This document shows positions 60,593 through 64,000 of a stretch of 64,000 bases of DNA, one piece after another. Below the pieces are notes generated by a model. It did not search any database and had not been told where the DNA came from. It saw only the letters and a program-made list of their open reading frames with translations. Made by a program: the position numbers and the translations under genes. The DNA lies in contig CAKSKB010000019.1 of the NCBI GenBank assembly GCA_934464705.1, forward strand, positions 4,360-68,359, in the 5' to 3' direction. Each line of letters opens with the position of its first letter. Position 1 is the stretch's first letter. Source of the DNA: an uncultured Clostridia bacterium. Its GTDB lineage: Bacteria; Bacillota; Clostridia; HGM11514.

Positions 60593-61539
60593 TGGATTTG
60601 ATGTTTTATGATCTGGAAGGCAACTTCAAAGGCTACTGCAACCGTATTAATAGCGCTTTGGTAAATCTCAAATATAACGATATCGGCGACACTGAATATC
60701 ACATTGACATCGGTGACCCAATTTTGAATACTATTTTTGATAATCCTTTTCTTATGGTCGAGCAGGACGGAAAATACCTTAGTATTATCAGAACTATTGT
60801 CGAAAACAACGATATTGCAATTTACGGACGAACCTTAAATTTTCTATTGTCCAAAATGGTTATACCTCCTTTTGATGAGGTTCAAAAAAACATAGGGCAG
60901 CTCGGGCAATATCTTCTTTCAATTGCCAAAGGTTGTAAAATTTCAATCGGCAAGGTTGCCGCATTTGATAAAGTTTTTCCATTTGAAAAGAAAGAAGGTT
61001 ATACGGATTTGCTTTCCGTTTTACAAGAAGCTTTGAATCTTGACGGAGGCGGCTTTTCGGTACGCTTTGAAAAAACTGAAAACAAGTTTTATCTTGATAT
61101 TCTAAAAGGTTCAGAAAAGGATTTTATTATCGCTAACGAAGAAGGTTACGGCTACGATTTTTCAAAAGAATACAACGCTTTGGATTTCTTTAACGCCGCC
61201 TTCTACAACAAGGCTTCCGAAACTGATAACACAGAAAGCGTATGGACAGAAATTGCTCCGCCCGAAAGTGCTTCAGATATTTACAAATGGTATTCCGTTT
61301 TATCTGCAACCGTGGAGGCGGACGCCAAAGCAGAATTATCCGAAAAGAAAATTATCGACACGGTAAACATATCCACTGACGGTTTTGTTTTTGGAAAGGA
61401 TTTTTTACTCGGGGATATTATTAAGGTTCAATTTTCGAACAATGATTTTACTTTCACGCAGAAAAAAAGAGTAACGGGGATTACGATTAACGATGATGAA
61501 AACGGTCACTCGGAAAACCCGATTTTGGAGGATATTTAA
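60592..61539 (+). CDS. Gp37-like tail protein (baseplate hub / Tal)
   Basis: This 315-residue protein matches the siphovirus ReqiPepy6 Gp37-like family: LMFYDLEGNFKGYCNRINSA, IYGRTLNFLLSKMVIPP and FLLGDIIKVQFSNNDF. It is expected at the tail tip, following Dit, with no hydrolase extension. ATG 60592 overlaps the Dit stop. Confidence 0.8.
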   Translation: MDLMFYDLEGNFKGYCNRINSALVNLKYNDIGDTEYHIDIGDPILNTIFDNPFLMVEQDGKYLSIIRTIVENNDIAIYGRTLNFLLSKMVIPPFDEVQKNIGQLGQYLLSIAKGCKISIGKVAAFDKVFPFEKKEGYTDLLSVLQEALNLDGGGFSVRFEKTENKFYLDILKGSEKDFIIANEEGYGYDFSKEYNALDFFNAAFYNKASETDNTESVWTEIAPPESASDIYKWYSVLSATVEADAKAELSEKKIIDTVNISTDGFVFGKDFLLGDIIKVQFSNNDFTFTQKKRVTGITINDDENGHSENPILEDI

Positions 61540-61540
61540 T

Positions 61541-62452
61541 ATGTCAAAACAAAGCAGATTTGAAACAAACACAGCTTACGACAACACAGACATTAACGAT
61601 ACACTGAAAGCCATTACCGGTTCCGGTGTTATAAACATCGGCAATGACCCAAACGGGATTCTTTCTTCTGTTGCCGGAAGCGGTGTTACAATAAGCCCTA
61701 AAAACTGCAAGGTTGAAAAAGTGGATGACACTTCTTGCAAAATTTATGACGGTTTTGTTATTATGCAGGACGGTTCACACTTTGTTATCACCGGTACGGA
61801 AACTGTTTCAGACATCCCAAGCGGTTTGAATTATATTATTGTTCGTCGCGACAGTGTTTCGGGCAATGTTCTGGAGGCGGTTCAGGTGCTCCCTACAGAC
61901 AATTATGTTTTGCTTGCCGAATTTGAAAACGGTATTGTCAGGGACAGAAGAACGCCAGCAATAAGCAAAATTCAGAATTACGGCGGCAATTTTACCGAAA
62001 GTTACGGTACAGGTGATGATGACGGCATTAAAATACACCGCAACATAAGCACTATATCTACAGCATGGGAACTTATTGACACTAAAAAAATCAGCAGACC
62101 TCACGAAACAATCGTTGCTATTGTCGGCAGTTCCGGGACTGTCGGAAAAGCTCCGGATTTATTCTGTTATTTCTACAATGCGGTTTCAAATCCGGCTGCT
62201 ACTCCGCCAAAAGACCCCGACTGTAACTGTTTTATTCAGCGTGACGGTGCAAGTTACTGCGGTAATTATTTTCCGTATGGTGTTATTTATCAACACGGTA
62301 ATTCTACAATTCCGCAGAATGTTGTCGATTTCAAAATCGAGGTTGGCATGGACGATGATTCATATGTCCTGCGTACTTATCTTCGTGCGGGATATTCTCT
62401 CAGTGATATTAACAAACTCATTGATTGTGAAATAAGAGTGGTTTTGATTTAG
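61541..62452 (+). CDS. Baseplate/tail protein of unknown role
   Basis: 303 residues, beta-rich, starting MSKQSRFETNTAYDNTD; a central YIIVRRDSVSGNVLEAVQVL segment and a C-terminal part with NCFIQRDGASYCGNYFPYG. The N-terminal strands resemble proteins that attach to the tail tip before receptor-binding modules. ATG 61541 lies 2 bp after the previous stop. Confidence 0.6.
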   Translation: MSKQSRFETNTAYDNTDINDTLKAITGSGVINIGNDPNGILSSVAGSGVTISPKNCKVEKVDDTSCKIYDGFVIMQDGSHFVITGTETVSDIPSGLNYIIVRRDSVSGNVLEAVQVLPTDNYVLLAEFENGIVRDRRTPAISKIQNYGGNFTESYGTGDDDGIKIHRNISTISTAWELIDTKKISRPHETIVAIVGSSGTVGKAPDLFCYFYNAVSNPAATPPKDPDCNCFIQRDGASYCGNYFPYGVIYQHGNSTIPQNVVDFKIEVGMDDDSYVLRTYLRAGYSLSDINKLIDCEIRVVLI

Positions 62453-62462
62453 GAGGTTATAT

Positions 62463-63968
62463 ATGAATACTACAATTTTATATTCACTCGGAAACACGCT
62501 TAAAATTCCGATTTCGGATTCTGACGGTCGCAGCGGCTCGGCTACGCTTGAAATTAATTCAGATCCTCATGAAGCTGCAGTTATATCTCAAACTGTGTCT
62601 GTATTAAACGGTGAGGGTGTTTTTGAGCTTTCCGAGGATGAAAAGAAAAAGCTGAAAATCGGGAACTATGTTTACAGAATTATTTTTACCGACACGGATT
62701 CTATTACAACCGAGTGGTCGGGAATTTTTGCGGTTATATATGGCGCCGCAAACGAGAAAAACGGTGTTTTGATTCCTTCAAAACTTAACATTGAAGTGGT
62801 TAATTCGCCAAATTCCGCAATTTCTCCCGGTATCTACGCAATTGAGGATGAAACGGTTGTTTTTAACACAAAATACAGGCAAATTTTAATTGTTTCCGAA
62901 TACATAGAGCCTGCAATGGGGGAAGAAACCATTCTGCAGGCTTTATTTGATGCAGAGCACGGGTCGATTAAGCTTAGAAAACGGGTGGACTATAGTTGGT
63001 CTGACTGGGAAACGGTAGGCGAGACCGACTTATCCGAATACATTAAAAACACCGATTATGCAACGAACAGCAATTTCGGTGTTGTTAAAATAGGAACCGG
63101 TATTAAATCTGTTGACGGGGTTATCCAAACGGATATTGCCAACGAGACTTTAATAATGGGCAGAAATTCTTCCGCCTCTGTCAACGAAGTTATAACGCCG
63201 AGTAATCTTAATTTTGCGGTCAAGTCGGCATTATCGGACGACAGGCGCATATCCGATATGACGGATGAAGAAAAGGCTAACGCCCGGGGAGTTATCGGGG
63301 CGCTTGGTGCGAGTGTTCTTAATGACTATTACACGAAATCGCAGGTGGACACAAAAACATCAGGCACATGCAAATATAAAGGCAAGACTAACATTTTGCC
63401 TAATGCAGCGTCAGTAGGTGATGTTTGGGTAAAGACCGTCGGTGATTATGGTAAATTTTGCGGAGTTAATGTTGTGTCCGTGCATGCTTATGGTATGGGT
63501 TTGGAAAGTGAAGGCGGCGACATGGTTCTTTCCAGCGCAAGCGGATTCGCTGTCGGGAAAACATATTATGTCAGCACAAACGGTAAAAACATTCTCGGCA
63601 CAATTACTCCTACAGGCATTTCGGGAAACACACTATCGTTTACATATCAGACCCACAGTGATTATTACGGTGTTTTCTGCGACATAGCGGAAACAAAGGA
63701 CGCAGATTACTGGAACACATGGATGAGCGGCGAACCGGTAAGCATTGGCGAAGTTTATTATTTTTACAATGCTGATTTTGACACGACACCTCCGAGTGAA
63801 GATAGCTTGAATGTGACGATTCATGAGCCGAACACTCCTTTCGCATGGACGGGCACAGCGTGGGACGCACTCGGCGGAACGGTCGATTTCAGCGATTACT
63901 ACACTCGCACGCAGGTTGACGGCAAAATCGCCGCCGCAATCGAAACTGCGCTCAATACGGAGGTGTAA
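62463..63968 (+). CDS. Tail fibre/upper baseplate protein (BppU-like)
   Basis: 501 residues. The N terminus (TILYSLGNTLKIPISDSDGR) reads as a BppU-like domain; later segments DYYTKSQVDTK and DYYTRTQVDGKIAAAIE are the repeats seen in tail fibre proteins at trimer junctions. It probably carries part of the receptor-binding apparatus. Confidence 0.65.
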   Translation: MNTTILYSLGNTLKIPISDSDGRSGSATLEINSDPHEAAVISQTVSVLNGEGVFELSEDEKKKLKIGNYVYRIIFTDTDSITTEWSGIFAVIYGAANEKNGVLIPSKLNIEVVNSPNSAISPGIYAIEDETVVFNTKYRQILIVSEYIEPAMGEETILQALFDAEHGSIKLRKRVDYSWSDWETVGETDLSEYIKNTDYATNSNFGVVKIGTGIKSVDGVIQTDIANETLIMGRNSSASVNEVITPSNLNFAVKSALSDDRRISDMTDEEKANARGVIGALGASVLNDYYTKSQVDTKTSGTCKYKGKTNILPNAASVGDVWVKTVGDYGKFCGVNVVSVHAYGMGLESEGGDMVLSSASGFAVGKTYYVSTNGKNILGTITPTGISGNTLSFTYQTHSDYYGVFCDIAETKDADYWNTWMSGEPVSIGEVYYFYNADFDTTPPSEDSLNVTIHEPNTPFAWTGTAWDALGGTVDFSDYYTRTQVDGKIAAAIETALNTEV

Positions 63969-63971
63969 TTC

Positions 63972-64000
63972 ATGGCAAAAAACAACAATTTGGGCGATTT
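63972..64000 (+). CDS. Tail gene truncated by the window end
   Basis: AGGTG before ATG 63972 opens a frame starting MAKNNNLGD. Only nine codons are visible, so no identification is possible beyond likely tail/baseplate context. Confidence 0.45.

Overview
The window looks like a piece of an anaerobic, low-to-medium GC Clostridia (Firmicutes) chromosome with a siphovirus-type prophage integrated in it. The host assignment rests on lipid II amidation genes (murT-gatD), S-layer-homology surface proteins, the alr-ndoAI-ndoA (MazEF) order known from Bacillus, a THF riboswitch ahead of folT, strong GGAGG ribosome-binding sites with many TTG/GTG starts, and textbook TTGACA/TATAAT promoters with 17-bp spacers. 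I cannot name the species.

Host part (1-28.8 kb). The left edge holds the 3' part of a frameshifted HEPN-domain gene, then a riboswitch-controlled folate transporter gene (folT). Leftward genes are gatD-murT (peptidoglycan amidation) and a large GH38-like protein; rightward is a GH29 fucosidase. A cell-surface block follows: a membrane-anchored unknown protein, a 1906-residue SLH protein with composite repeats, a second SLH protein, a DUF4886 protein and a frameshifted DUF2442 gene. A housekeeping run then reads DUF512 radical-SAM-like protein, der, plsY, gpsA, nicotinate phosphoribosyltransferase, a GH94 phosphorylase, a membrane protein, nnr, alr and the MazEF pair, ending at tRNA-Thr(CGT).

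Prophage (about 28.8 kb to beyond 64 kb). It abuts the 3' end of tRNA-Thr with a leftward tyrosine integrase. The lysogeny region has a DUF4041/GIY-YIG membrane nuclease resembling the SNIPE anti-phage protein, an ImmA-like protease, and a CI-like repressor facing a rightward promoter across three 15-bp operator-like palindromes. The early region carries tiny membrane peptides interleaved with three leftward single genes, each with its own promoter. Next come recombination and replication genes (Gp157, a Sak4-like ATPase, a DUF669-like ssDNA-binding candidate, an ERCC4 nuclease, a CHC2 zinc finger, a VapE helicase), an AT-rich repeat region that may be the origin, a run of small Cys-rich proteins, a DUF7666/pentapeptide-repeat protein and a DUF1492/ArpU-like late regulator.

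Late genes start at a promoter with a 10-bp-periodic direct repeat followed at once by a terminator, an arrangement reminiscent of lambda pR'/tR'. They run terS, terL, portal, minor capsid protein with a C-terminal extension and two small partner genes, an apparently structured RNA, scaffold, major capsid protein, connectors, tail tube, chaperones, tape measure, Dit, Gp37-like protein and baseplate/fibre genes. The lysis genes and right attachment site lie outside the window.

Most noteworthy: the SNIPE-like gene beside the integrase, the structured RNA at 50485-50622 with a possible 6-bp kissing loop, the capsid protein C-terminal extension with its two small neighbours, the late promoter/terminator switch, the autonomous leftward genes of the early region, and two T-tract frameshifts in host genes.
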